DNA from: Flavobacteriales bacterium
GTDB taxonomy: Bacteria; Bacteroidota; Bacteroidia; Flavobacteriales_F; PHOS-HE28
DNA: 64,000 nt
Reading direction: 5' to 3'
Assembly (NCBI GenBank): GCA_016710015.1
Contig: JADJLR010000002.1
Coordinates: forward strand, 124,001-188,000
Shown here: positions 53,822-62,603 of the stretch, piece after piece
Position numbering within the stretch: position 1 is the first letter of the stretch
Layout of the letters: the number at the start of each line of letters is the position of its first letter
Translations under genes and position numbers: made by a program
Notes under the pieces: generated by a model
What the model saw: the letters and a program-made list of their open reading frames with translations, nothing else
The model's database searches: none
What the model was told of the DNA's origin: nothing

Positions 53822-55240
53822 ATGAACGCATTTTCCATCCGCCGCTTAACGCGCATTCTCGCTTCGGTCGTGCTCCTTTTCGGTCTTTTCCCCGCTGTCA
53901 ACGCGCAGGATCCAGCTCCACGACCGCCGCTCACGCGGATGCTCTTCGTGATGGATGCCAGTAACAGCATGAACGCATTCTGGGGCAACCAACCGAAGAT
54001 CAACACCGCACGGGAACTGCTCTTGAAGAGTTTGCAGGAGTTGGAAGGTCAGCCGGATCTGGAACTGGCATTGCGTCTGTATGGTCACCAAACACCGATC
54101 CAACCGGGCAAACAGGATTGTGACGATACACGACTGGAAGTGCCATTCAGTGCGAATAGCATTCCTGCAATGCGCAACACATTAAAGAACGTGAGGTGCC
54201 TTGGGACGACTCCGATCGCACGGTCCTTGGAAAAGGCAGCAGATGATTTCCCGCCACTGCTCTTCAACGACACCCGAAAAGTGCGTAACGTGATCATCCT
54301 CATCACCGATGGGATCGAAGCTTGCGACGAGGATCCCTGTGCAGTTAGTCGAGCGTTGATGGCCAAGGGCATTGTGCTGAAACCCTTTGTGATCGGCGTG
54401 GGTCTGGACGAGTCGCAGAAATACAGCTTGCAATGCGTGGGCAACTACTTCGATGCGAGTACTCCGGAGTTGTTCGAGCATGTGCTGAAGGTGGTGGTGA
54501 CCCAAGCGTTGAACAGCACCACGGCCCAGATCAGTTTGATGACCACGGATGGCCAACCGACCGAAACGGATGTGGCAGTGACGCTCTACGATCAACGCAC
54601 CGGCAAGATCATCGACCACATGATGCATACGATGAATGAACGGGACATTCCGGATACCCTGCACATCGACCCGATCCACACTTACAAAGTGGTGGCGCAT
54701 ACCGTACCTCCATCGGTGCGGAACGATGTGAAAGTCCGTCCGGGTGTACATACCGTGATCGCGCTGGATGCTGGGACCGGACTCTTGCATTTGCGAACGG
54801 GCCAAGGTCCGCCGGACGGCAGCGCGGTGCAGGCCGTGGTACGTCGTGCAGGCGAACCGCAAACGTTGATCGCGCTGGAAGTGGGTGCCACGCAACGCCT
54901 GCGTACCGGGACCTATGATCTGGAAGTGCTGACCTTGCCCCGGCTTCTGATCCCGGATGTGCGCATCGAACAAGGCCGAACCAATGAAGTTGCCATCCCC
55001 CGTTCGGGCGTGCTCAACATCCTTCCGTCCGTGTCGGGTCCCGGATCCATCTACCAGAAGAAGGACGACCAACTCATTTGGGTAGCTGACCTCGACCCGA
55101 TGGCCATTCGCGCCCAGTTCCGGTTGTTGCCCGGGACTTACCAGGTCATTTACCGCAGCCGCAACGCACGACGCACCGAATTATCCATCAAGAAGGACGT
55201 CACCATTGAAAGTGGACGCTCCGTCACCCTCGACCTCTAA
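53822..55240 (+). CDS. Exported von Willebrand factor A protein
   Basis: A 472-residue protein with a signal peptide (ending FPAVNAQ) and a vWA domain (about 40-225). The metal-ion site is complete: DASNSM near residue 49, the Thr in LGTTPIA and the Asp in ILITDGIEAC. After that come beta-rich segments (about 230-472) with no known domain, including repeated VR and GTY-type turns. It is probably periplasmic or outer-membrane attached; it lacks a lipobox and a T9SS domain. It sits between the two transketolase subunit genes, 142 bp after the first and 18 bp before the second, and may share their transcript. The ligand is unknown. Confidence 0.85.
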   Translation: MNAFSIRRLTRILASVVLLFGLFPAVNAQDPAPRPPLTRMLFVMDASNSMNAFWGNQPKINTARELLLKSLQELEGQPDLELALRLYGHQTPIQPGKQDCDDTRLEVPFSANSIPAMRNTLKNVRCLGTTPIARSLEKAADDFPPLLFNDTRKVRNVIILITDGIEACDEDPCAVSRALMAKGIVLKPFVIGVGLDESQKYSLQCVGNYFDASTPELFEHVLKVVVTQALNSTTAQISLMTTDGQPTETDVAVTLYDQRTGKIIDHMMHTMNERDIPDTLHIDPIHTYKVVAHTVPPSVRNDVKVRPGVHTVIALDAGTGLLHLRTGQGPPDGSAVQAVVRRAGEPQTLIALEVGATQRLRTGTYDLEVLTLPRLLIPDVRIEQGRTNEVAIPRSGVLNILPSVSGPGSIYQKKDDQLIWVADLDPMAIRAQFRLLPGTYQVIYRSRNARRTELSIKKDVTIESGRSVTLDL

Positions 55241-55258
55241 CCTGAACGGCTACGATCC

Positions 55259-56212
55259 ATGAGTCACTACCCCATACTCGACCAGAAAGATACCCGCAGC
55301 GGCTTCGGTGCCGGCCTGCACGAACTCGGCAAGACCAACCCGAAAGTGGTGGCCCTGTGCGCCGACCTCACCGGTTCGCTGAAAATGGAAGCCTTCCAGA
55401 AGGACTTCCCGGAGCGTTTCATTCAAGTGGGGATCGCCGAAGCGAACATGATGGGCATTGCGGCCGGTTTGACCATCGGCGGCAAGATCCCCTTCACCGG
55501 TACATTCGCCAACTTCAGCACGGGCCGGGTCTACGATCAGATCCGTCAGAGCATTGCGTATTCAGGCAAGAACGTGAAGATCTGCGCGAGCCACGCCGGT
55601 TTGACCCTTGGCGAGGACGGTGCCACCCACCAGATCCTGGAGGACATCGGATTGATGCGCATGCTACCGGGCATGACCGTGGTGGTGCCTTGTGATCACA
55701 ACCAAACGAAACAGGCCACATTAGCTATCGCAGCGCATGAAGGCCCCGTGTACCTCCGGTTCGGTCGCCCGAAATGGCCGGTGTTCATTCCCACCGATAT
55801 GCCTTTCGAGATCGGCAAGGCGCAGGTGTTGATCGAAGGAAGCGATGTAAGCATCATCGCTTGTGGCCACTTGGTATGGCGCGCGTTGGAAGCAGCGGAG
55901 GAGTTGGGGAAACAGGGCATCCAAGCCGAGGTGATCAACATGCACACGATCAAACCTTTGGACACCAAGGCGGTCCTTTCTTCGGTAGCGAAAACGAAAT
56001 GTGTGGTGACCTGCGAGGAACACAACCGGTTCGGCGGATTGGGCGATGCGATCGCACAAGTACTGACCTCGCACGCGCCTGCCCCACAGGAATACGTCGC
56101 CGTGAACGACAGCTTCGGCGAGAGCGGAACCCCGGATCAACTGCTCACGAAATACGGCTTGGACACACCCCATATCGTAGCCGCAGCGCAGAAAGTGATC
56201 GAACGGAAATAA
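55259..56212 (+). CDS. Transketolase, C-terminal subunit
   Basis: A 317-residue protein equal to the second half of transketolase, contributing the pyrimidine-binding and C-terminal domains. The catalytic Glu is in RFIQVGIAEANMMGIAAGL near residue 62, and SHAGLTLGEDGATHQILEDI and PVYLRFGRPKWP follow. It pairs with the N-terminal subunit encoded at 52801. The insertion of the vWA gene between them may still allow one mRNA. The length is typical for the split enzyme. Confidence 0.95.
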   Translation: MSHYPILDQKDTRSGFGAGLHELGKTNPKVVALCADLTGSLKMEAFQKDFPERFIQVGIAEANMMGIAAGLTIGGKIPFTGTFANFSTGRVYDQIRQSIAYSGKNVKICASHAGLTLGEDGATHQILEDIGLMRMLPGMTVVVPCDHNQTKQATLAIAAHEGPVYLRFGRPKWPVFIPTDMPFEIGKAQVLIEGSDVSIIACGHLVWRALEAAEELGKQGIQAEVINMHTIKPLDTKAVLSSVAKTKCVVTCEEHNRFGGLGDAIAQVLTSHAPAPQEYVAVNDSFGESGTPDQLLTKYGLDTPHIVAAAQKVIERK

Positions 56213-56264
56213 GGAAAGTGACGCGTGGCGAGTCTGGCGAGTGACGCGTGCTACCACCACGGAG

Positions 56265-56306
56265 CACTCGCCACTCATCACTCGCCACTCGCCACTCGCC
56301 ACTCGC
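56265..56306 (+). repeat. Six CACTCGC heptanucleotide repeats before sigma gene
   Basis: CACTCGC repeats at 56265, 56279, 56286, 56293 and 56300, with one variant CACTCAT at 56272, ending 3 bp before the ATG at 56310. The complement GGCGAGT occurs at 56227 and 56237, so a stem can form across 56227-56306. Confidence 0.75.
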
Positions 56307-56309
56307 TTA

Positions 56310-56873
56310 ATGGGTGATCTTTCTGACGATGAACTCCTCGCCCTCTTCCGAAAGGAGGATTCGCGCCATTATGCCTTCAACTTGTTGGTGCGCCAATACC
56401 AGCAGAAGCTCTACAGCTTCATCCGACGCATGGTGACCGATCACGATGAGGCACAGGACGTACTACAGAACACCTTCATCAAGGCGTGGACCGGTCTGGA
56501 TGCGTTCCGTGCCGATGCCAAGCTCTACAGTTGGCTCTATCGCATCGCGCACAACGAAAGCCTGAACCACCTGCGCAAAATGCGGCGTGGCTTGTTCGTG
56601 AGCGAGGCCGACGTACTGGACAAGTTGACCACAACACTGGACAGCAGTGAACACTTCAGTGGTGACCTCATTCAACGCAAACTACAGTCGGCCATCATGC
56701 GGTTGCCGGACAAGCAGCGGGCGGTGTTCAACATGCGCTACTTCGATGAATTGAAATACGAAGCCATGAGCGAGATCACCGGCACCAGTGTTGGAGCGCT
56801 GAAGAGCAGTTACCACATCGCCGTGAAGAAGATCGAAGTATGGCTCATCCAGGATCAAACTACATCGACCTGA
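56310..56873 (+). CDS. ECF-type RNA polymerase sigma factor
   Basis: A 187-residue sigma-70 family protein of extracytoplasmic-function size. Region 2 (about 20-95) has LVRQYQQKLYSFIRRM, DAQDVLQNTFIKAW (as EAQDVLQ) and YSWLYRIAHNESLNHLR; region 4 (about 125-180) has IMRLPDKQRAVFNMRYFDELKYEAMSEI and a helix-turn-helix with VGALKSSYHIAVKKI. The ATG at 56310 is preceded by a tract of heptad repeats rather than a normal leader. The next two genes encode a small anti-sigma-like membrane protein and a CpxP-like protein, a set typical of envelope-stress control. Confidence 0.94.
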   Translation: MGDLSDDELLALFRKEDSRHYAFNLLVRQYQQKLYSFIRRMVTDHDEAQDVLQNTFIKAWTGLDAFRADAKLYSWLYRIAHNESLNHLRKMRRGLFVSEADVLDKLTTTLDSSEHFSGDLIQRKLQSAIMRLPDKQRAVFNMRYFDELKYEAMSEITGTSVGALKSSYHIAVKKIEVWLIQDQTTST

Positions 56874-56895
56874 ACGCGTCTTATCACCGTAGCCA

Positions 56896-57342
56896 ATGGA
56901 ACCTCACGAACAACACGACGAACTCAAGGAAGCGCCATTTCTGCGCAGCCTACCCAAGGTGGACCCGTTCGTGGTCCCCGAGGGCTTCTTCGAAGGTTTC
57001 CCACATGCCGTGGGATCCCGGATCCTGAAACAGAGATCCAAGCGCGCCGGGTGGTCCGCATTCATCCTTCGACCTTCCGTTGTGGGTGCATTCGCAGTAT
57101 TCGCAGTGGTCCTTCTTGCTTGGTTCGCTTGGCCGGTGCAGGAACACCTGGAGAGCCTTTCCGAGCAGGTGATCGAACCGGAAGAATTGCCGCAAGGCAC
57201 TTGGGACACCGACTTTCTGTATGAAGAGCTTGGCGAGGAAGGCTTCGCAACAACGATGGACCTACCTATGGATGACGAGGTGCTGTTCGCCTACCTCATC
57301 AATGAAGACCTTTCCTTGGACCTTCTGACCGACGAATTATGA
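56896..57342 (+). CDS. Anti-sigma-like single-pass membrane protein
   Basis: A 148-residue protein with a short cytoplasmic N-terminal part (VDPFVVPEGFFEGFP near residue 22, a pattern common in Bacteroidota proteins that follow ECF sigma genes), one membrane helix (residues 61-80, SVVGAFAVFAVVLLAWFAWP) and an acidic periplasmic tail. It has no zinc-binding HxxxCxxC anti-sigma motif. Its place directly after the sigma gene, 22 bp apart, and its coupling by a 4-bp overlap to the CpxP-like gene suggest it controls the sigma factor; this is inferred from context. Confidence 0.7.
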   Translation: MEPHEQHDELKEAPFLRSLPKVDPFVVPEGFFEGFPHAVGSRILKQRSKRAGWSAFILRPSVVGAFAVFAVVLLAWFAWPVQEHLESLSEQVIEPEELPQGTWDTDFLYEELGEEGFATTMDLPMDDEVLFAYLINEDLSLDLLTDEL

Positions 57343-57830
57343 AACACCTCCTCCCCTTCACCGTGCTGATCCTATTGGCCTGCCTTGGCATTACCGAGGC
57401 GAGCGCCCAACCTGATGGCCCTCCTTCCGCAGATCGGTTGAAGGAGATCAAAGCCCAAAAGAGCGCCTACATCACAACGCAGCTCAGTCTTTCTCCAGAG
57501 CAAGCTCAATTGTTCTGGCCCATCTACAACGAAATGGATGAAAAGCGCGAGACCCTGCGCCGCGATATGCGCTCGCTGATGAAGAACTCGCGGGACGGAG
57601 CCGCAATGACCGAAGCTGAGGCTGGTCAACTGCTCGAAAAAGGCCATGCCAATAGGGAACAGGAGCTGGCCTTGGAAAGGACCTACGATGATCGGTTCAA
57701 GAAAGCCATTGGTGCGGTGAAGACCCTTCAATTGCAAAAAGCCGAACACGATTTCAATCGAGAGGTGCTCCGGAAATTCCGGGACCGTGTGGAAGACCGG
57801 CGCGGAGAGGGAGGATCTGCACCCCGATAG
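57339..57830 (+). CDS. CpxP/Spy-like periplasmic protein
   Basis: A 163-residue exported protein with a signal peptide (ending EASAQ) followed by a mainly helical, charged mature part. ITTQLSLSPEQAQLFWPIYNEMDEKRE near residue 48 resembles the L-T-x-x-Q motif region of Spy/CpxP proteins, and long helices with KTLQLQKAEHDFNREVLRKFR follow. It may sense or buffer misfolded proteins and relay the state to the anti-sigma protein. The start overlaps the preceding gene by 4 bp. Confidence 0.75.
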   Translation: MKHLLPFTVLILLACLGITEASAQPDGPPSADRLKEIKAQKSAYITTQLSLSPEQAQLFWPIYNEMDEKRETLRRDMRSLMKNSRDGAAMTEAEAGQLLEKGHANREQELALERTYDDRFKKAIGAVKTLQLQKAEHDFNREVLRKFRDRVEDRRGEGGSAPR

Positions 57831-57856
57831 GATCCGGGTGCGACCTTTGCACCCGC

Positions 57857-59044
57857 ATGGACCTGCACAGCGCCTTCTTGGAGCACCTCGCACAGACCAG
57901 TCCTACCCCACTGGCCTTGGATATCGTGCATGCCGAAGGGTGTTATTTGACGGATCGAAAAGGTGAGCGGTATTTGGACCTAGTGGCTGGACTTGCGGTG
58001 AACAACGTGGGCCATCGGCATCCGGTCGTTGTACAAGCCACCAAGGACCAATGCGACCGCTACCTCCATGTGATCCCGTACGGTGAATTCATCCAGGAGC
58101 CACAGGTAAGGTTCGCGGAGCAACTGACCGCAGCACTTCCCGAAGGTCTGGATAGCGTCTACTTCGTGAATAGCGGCACCGAAGCCATCGAAGGGGCGTT
58201 GAAATTGGCCAAGCGCTGCACGGGCAGGACAGCACTCGTATCCTGCCACAAGAGCTACCACGGAAGCACCCATGGTTCCCTTAGCATCACCGGGAACGAG
58301 ACCAAGAAGTACCGGTCACGGCCGCTTTTGCCGGACGTACATTTCATCACCTTCAACAGCACTGCGGATCTGGATCGTATCGATACCCGCACGGCAGCGG
58401 TGATCGTGGAACCCATTCAAGGTGATGCCGGGGTTCGGATCCCCGCTCACGAATGGCTCGTTGCGCTCCGGGTTCGATGCTTCGAGACCGGTGCCTTGCT
58501 CGTGTTCGATGAAGTACAGACCGGATTCGGAAGGACCGGTACCACCTTCGCGTTCGAGCGATCCGGTGTGGTACCCGACATCCTCGTTCTTGGCAAAGCC
58601 TTGGGTGGCGGGTTGCCCATGGGTGCCTTCATCGCTTCCAAGGACCGCATGGCACATCTCACCCAAGAACCGACACTGGGGCATATCACTACGTTCGGAG
58701 GGCACCCTTTGCCCTGTGTGGCCGGGTCCGCTGCATTCGATGTCCTGCTGATGGAGGATCTTCCGAGGAATGCGGAACGGATGGGTACGCTCTTCAAAGA
58801 ATTGTTGGTCCACCCGGCGATCGTCGAAGTTCGTGGCGAAGGGCTGATGTTGGCGGTCGAATTGGACGACCCCGCCCGCGTTCAGCACGTGGTTCTTCGA
58901 TGTCTCGAGCTAGGGGTCCTCGGCTTTTGGTTCCTATCCTGCCCGTCGGCTTTCCGGATCGCCCCTCCCCTTTGCATTTCAGAGACGGAGGTCCGTTCAG
59001 CCTGTGCCACTGTATGCGCTGCCTTGGATACCCCACGTCCATAA
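57857..59044 (+). CDS. Class III aminotransferase (acetylornithine/GABA type)
   Basis: A 395-residue PLP enzyme of the acetylornithine/ornithine/4-aminobutyrate aminotransferase group. VNSGTEAIEGALKLAKR (cofactor phosphate) is near residue 99, LVFDEVQTGFGRTG near 213 and the PLP lysine in LVLGKALGGGLPMGAF near 247. The amino donor cannot be settled from motifs; no arg genes are adjacent. It starts 26 bp after the CpxP-like gene. A GACCTTTG (57842-57849) just before the ATG is a one-base-off promoter match. Confidence 0.9.
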   Translation: MDLHSAFLEHLAQTSPTPLALDIVHAEGCYLTDRKGERYLDLVAGLAVNNVGHRHPVVVQATKDQCDRYLHVIPYGEFIQEPQVRFAEQLTAALPEGLDSVYFVNSGTEAIEGALKLAKRCTGRTALVSCHKSYHGSTHGSLSITGNETKKYRSRPLLPDVHFITFNSTADLDRIDTRTAAVIVEPIQGDAGVRIPAHEWLVALRVRCFETGALLVFDEVQTGFGRTGTTFAFERSGVVPDILVLGKALGGGLPMGAFIASKDRMAHLTQEPTLGHITTFGGHPLPCVAGSAAFDVLLMEDLPRNAERMGTLFKELLVHPAIVEVRGEGLMLAVELDDPARVQHVVLRCLELGVLGFWFLSCPSAFRIAPPLCISETEVRSACATVCAALDTPRP

Positions 59045-59246
59045 GCGGAATAGGGCATTTTCACGGATCCATCCTCGGGTTGGTCTCCCTGCACCCACGC
59101 GCTCGACGAACCCACCGTTCCCTGCTCCAAGATCCCCGCTGCTGGTCCGGATCCGCCCGGGTAGCCCTCGGAGCTTGGGGGAGAACACTTCGCGTTGTAC
59201 TTTAGGCCCGCTTTGAGGATCAATCAACTCCCATCGCATTCCGTCC
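59045..59246. other. Intergenic region before M43 protease
   Basis: About 200 bp with no gene or repeat recognised. A TACTTTAG at 59198-59205, one base from consensus, is a possible promoter for the protease gene, 41 nt before its ATG. Confidence 0.35.
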
Positions 59247-62084
59247 ATGAAACAAATGCTACTCGGCTTGGCCGCCTGCTCCCTTTCCCTCACCGTGGGA
59301 GCGCAACAATACCAATGCGGAACCGACCAGATGCGCGCCGAACGCATCGCCAAAGACCCCACCTACCTCCAACGTGAAGCGGAATACGAGGCCGATGTGC
59401 AGCGGCTGATCCGCAACAGTACCGAGATGCGCGGTCGTGATGTCATCATCACCATCCCGATCGTCTTCCACATCATCCATCTGGGTGGTTCGGAGAACAT
59501 CACCAACGAGCAGATCCTCAACGAAGTGGAGTTGCTCAATCAAGATTACAGTGCCACCAACCCCGATATCGACGAGGTGCGTGAGGGTATGGTCCCTTTC
59601 ATTGGCAATGCCGAATTCCGTTTCGAATTGCCTACACGCGACCCGGAAGGGAATTGCACCAACGGCATCGACCGTATACGCACTCCCGAGACCTTGGTGG
59701 GCGACGATGGTTCCAAGATGAACCCGTGGCCACGTGATATGTATTTGAACGTATGGGTGGTGAAGCAGATGCGTGACGGTGTAGCAGGCTACGCATACTA
59801 CCCCAGCACCTTTGCCGATCCCATCAGCCGGATGGCGGATGGTATCATCATTCTGAATAATTACATCGGTGAGATCGGAACGAGTAACGCGAACAGTTCC
59901 ACGGCACTGTCCCACGAGGTGGGCCACTACTTGAACCTCTCGCACGTTTGGGGCAGCAACAACGGTGGTGAGGAAGCCGGTGGTGACGCTCCATACGGAC
60001 ATATGCAGGCTACCTGCGGTGATGACAATGTGGACGATACGCCGTACACACGTGGGTGGAACAGGTGCCCAACGGGTGCGACCAGCGATCCCTTGGCGTG
60101 GAAGAACTGGCGCGATTGCGAATTGCAATCCATGAGCGATGTGCGCTACACGTTCGAAGATGTTACCGTGAACACCGGAACGCAGGACCCCGGCCCGGTC
60201 CCCAACGCTTTGGACAGCCTGACGGATGCGATCCGATGTGTGGCCTCCCCCTTCACCAGCCACGGGGTTTCAGAAAACTCTTCTGTGGACGACAAATTCG
60301 CGTTCACCCAATGGGATGAAGGCGCAACGGACGGTGATAACGACTTCGCCAATTTGACGGGGGTCTTCGACCCGAACACGGCCAAGTATTATGAGTTCAC
60401 CATCGACCCGCGCGTAGAGGATGCAGCAACGGTGACCGGATTGACCTTCGCCATGTCCCGCAACCTGACCGGCCCACGGACCTTCGCTGTACGCTCCAGC
60501 GCGAACAACTTCGCTTCCAACCTGCCCATCAGTGGCTCAGGAGACGCGCTGATCACCGTTCAAACGGGAGTGAACCTCAATCAGGCATTCTATGATACCG
60601 ACACCAACCTGACCGTTCCATTGATGCGGGTTGGACCATTCACCGGTGCTGGAGCGAGCACGTATTTCAACTTCTTGGACGGCCTCACTTTCCGGATCTA
60701 TGCATGGAACGCGGAAGATCAGGACGGTAGCTTCGAGGTGGATGATGTGCAACTCCTCGGGAATTTCGGCGTGATCGAGAACGTCCAGAATTTCATGGAG
60801 TACTCGTACTGCTCCAACATGTTCACCATGGGGCAGACCGCTCGCATGCGTGCGGCGTTGAATTCCTCCGTCGGCCAACGGGATATCCTGTGGTCCGAAT
60901 CCAACTTGCAAGCAACGGGGATCGCGGAAGGCTTCCGTTCCCAATGCCCACCCAAGGCGGACTTCTATGCCCGCACTGCATTGTTGGGCCAAGGGACGCA
61001 AGAGGTACCATTCACCCCTCTGGCTTGCACAGGGACCAACTTGCAGTTCGTAGATAATTCCGTGGGTGGCCTTCCCACCGGATGGTCCTGGACCTTCCAA
61101 GATGGCGATCCGGCCACCTCTACCGAGCGCAACCCCGTGGTCAGCTTCAATTCGGGAGGGTACAAGACCGTTTCACTCACCGCTTCCAACGATAACGGTA
61201 GCGATACCCAGACCACCGAATACGACATCCTGATCGGCGGGCAACCCAATGATTTCACTGGTGCGTTCAGCGAAGGATTCGAAAATGGCAGCAGTGTGTT
61301 CCCTTGGCTCAGCATCAATTACGCGGAGAACAACACGGCCTTCCGACGCACCACGAGTGCAGCGTACGCGGGCAACGCCTGCGTGATGCTGAACAGTGGC
61401 GAGCGCAACTTCTTGGATTACATCGACCCGAATAACGAGCGCGATTACGATGATCTGATCTCCCCGACCTTCAATTTGGACCCTTTGATCAGCGGTACAT
61501 TCAGCTTTCGGTATGCTTACTCCACCGGCACCAGTGATCTGGCGGAGATCACCGAAAGGCTCGAAGTGGCCACCAGCACCGATTGCGGAAACTCGTGGCA
61601 GCAGCTACCTAGCGGTACGATCACCACAGGAGAACTCGTGAACAACGGCAACAATCCCCAATTGCCTCCACCCGCTTGGGCCTCCAAATCCTTCAACCTG
61701 AGCCCTTCCCGCTTGGCACCGGATGTCCGTTTCCGTTTCCGTTACCTCAGTAGCGCATTCTCCGGGAACCTGTACATCGACGACATCAACATCGCGGGTG
61801 CGGTGGGCATTGAGGACCTCAGTCCTACGTTCTTCATGAGCCTCTACCCGAACCCGACCAGCGATCGGTTCTCCCTCGCCGTGTATGGCATGGACAAGTT
61901 CACCACGGACATCACCGTGACCGATCTGCGCGGTGCCATTGTGTACCGCACCGTGCGCCGTGCGGCTGGAGATCGCGGCATGGAATTCAGCGGTAGCGAA
62001 CTCGGACTTTCCGATGGCATGTACATGATCCGTGCGACCAACGAAGCTGGGAACAGCACACAGAAGCTCATCATCGGCCACTAG
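59247..62084 (+). CDS. Pappalysin-type (M43) metalloprotease, T9SS cargo
   Basis: A 945-residue secreted zinc protease. The signal peptide ends SLTVGAQ. The M43 catalytic domain has HEVGHYLNLSHVW at residues 223-235 (zinc ligands H, H, H and catalytic E) and the usual cysteine-rich surroundings (CGDDNVDDTPYT, NRCPTG); NFMEYSYCSNMFTMGQ provides the Met-turn. A PKD-like domain follows (SWTFQDGDPATSTERNPVVSF near 615), then a jelly-roll-like domain and a C-terminal T9SS type A sorting domain (FFMSLYPNPTSDRFSLAVY to STQKLIIGH). It probably degrades extracellular protein. It has a strong terminator. Confidence 0.94.
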   Translation: MKQMLLGLAACSLSLTVGAQQYQCGTDQMRAERIAKDPTYLQREAEYEADVQRLIRNSTEMRGRDVIITIPIVFHIIHLGGSENITNEQILNEVELLNQDYSATNPDIDEVREGMVPFIGNAEFRFELPTRDPEGNCTNGIDRIRTPETLVGDDGSKMNPWPRDMYLNVWVVKQMRDGVAGYAYYPSTFADPISRMADGIIILNNYIGEIGTSNANSSTALSHEVGHYLNLSHVWGSNNGGEEAGGDAPYGHMQATCGDDNVDDTPYTRGWNRCPTGATSDPLAWKNWRDCELQSMSDVRYTFEDVTVNTGTQDPGPVPNALDSLTDAIRCVASPFTSHGVSENSSVDDKFAFTQWDEGATDGDNDFANLTGVFDPNTAKYYEFTIDPRVEDAATVTGLTFAMSRNLTGPRTFAVRSSANNFASNLPISGSGDALITVQTGVNLNQAFYDTDTNLTVPLMRVGPFTGAGASTYFNFLDGLTFRIYAWNAEDQDGSFEVDDVQLLGNFGVIENVQNFMEYSYCSNMFTMGQTARMRAALNSSVGQRDILWSESNLQATGIAEGFRSQCPPKADFYARTALLGQGTQEVPFTPLACTGTNLQFVDNSVGGLPTGWSWTFQDGDPATSTERNPVVSFNSGGYKTVSLTASNDNGSDTQTTEYDILIGGQPNDFTGAFSEGFENGSSVFPWLSINYAENNTAFRRTTSAAYAGNACVMLNSGERNFLDYIDPNNERDYDDLISPTFNLDPLISGTFSFRYAYSTGTSDLAEITERLEVATSTDCGNSWQQLPSGTITTGELVNNGNNPQLPPPAWASKSFNLSPSRLAPDVRFRFRYLSSAFSGNLYIDDINIAGAVGIEDLSPTFFMSLYPNPTSDRFSLAVYGMDKFTTDITVTDLRGAIVYRTVRRAAGDRGMEFSGSELGLSDGMYMIRATNEAGNSTQKLIIGH

Positions 62085-62105
62085 GCTACGCTGCTTCTTC
62101 TTGGA

Positions 62106-62140
62106 AAGCCCCCCGGAATTCTTTCGGGGGGCTTTTTCAT
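62106..62140 (+). terminator. Rho-independent terminator of protease gene
   Basis: AAGCCCCCCG pairs with CGGGGGGCTT across a short loop, followed by TTTTTC. It lies 22 bp after the stop codon. Confidence 0.85.
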
Positions 62141-62150
62141 GCCCACCCGT

Positions 62151-62513
62151 TCAATACTGATCCGTAGCCAGCATGACCAAGGTGCATCCATGCACCACCT
62201 CGATGCCCTGATCGGCCGCACGTTGTGCGAAAGCGGCATGCTCCGTGCCGGGATTGAAGATGATGCGCCGTGGGGAAAGCTTCAGGATCCGATCGTGCCA
62301 CTGTTCTTGATCCAACGGATTGATGTACAGTGTAACGGTGTCCACCACGGCTTCCGCAGGTATGCTGGTGCGTATGGGTGCCCCGCCCTGCTCTCCGGCT
62401 CGCTTACCGATCAAGAGCACAGGGTGACCCTTGTCCAACAGCCGTTCAGCAGCACGGTGGGCATAGCGCGATGGATCGGTGCTTGCTCCGAGCACCAAGG
62501 TCGGTCGTTCCAT
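62151..62513 (-). CDS. CoA-binding (Rossmann) protein
   Basis: A 120-residue single-domain protein of the CoA-binding/succinyl-CoA ligase alpha-like fold. It begins TLVLGASTDPSRYAHRAAERLL, the nucleotide-binding loop, and has VTLYINPLDQEQW and RRIIFNPGTEHAAFAQRA later, as in YccU-type proteins. The role of the family is unclear; it binds CoA and may act in acyl-CoA regulation. The ATG at 62513 is chosen; a CACCTTTG element lies 6 nt before it. It is convergent with the protease gene. Confidence 0.85.
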   Translation of the reverse strand: MERPTLVLGASTDPSRYAHRAAERLLDKGHPVLLIGKRAGEQGGAPIRTSIPAEAVVDTVTLYINPLDQEQWHDRILKLSPRRIIFNPGTEHAAFAQRAADQGIEVVHGCTLVMLATDQY

Positions 62514-62603
62514 GATGCACAAAGGTGAGCCACGAACAGGCCTTGTTCCTAGAGCGTATTCCGAAAACGAACGAACCGCAGAACTACATGATCGGTATCT
62601 GGA

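Noticed and set aside
56221..56310. CRISPR array from the CACTCGC repeats
   Set aside because: The unit is 7 bp with no spacers, so it is a simple-sequence tract.
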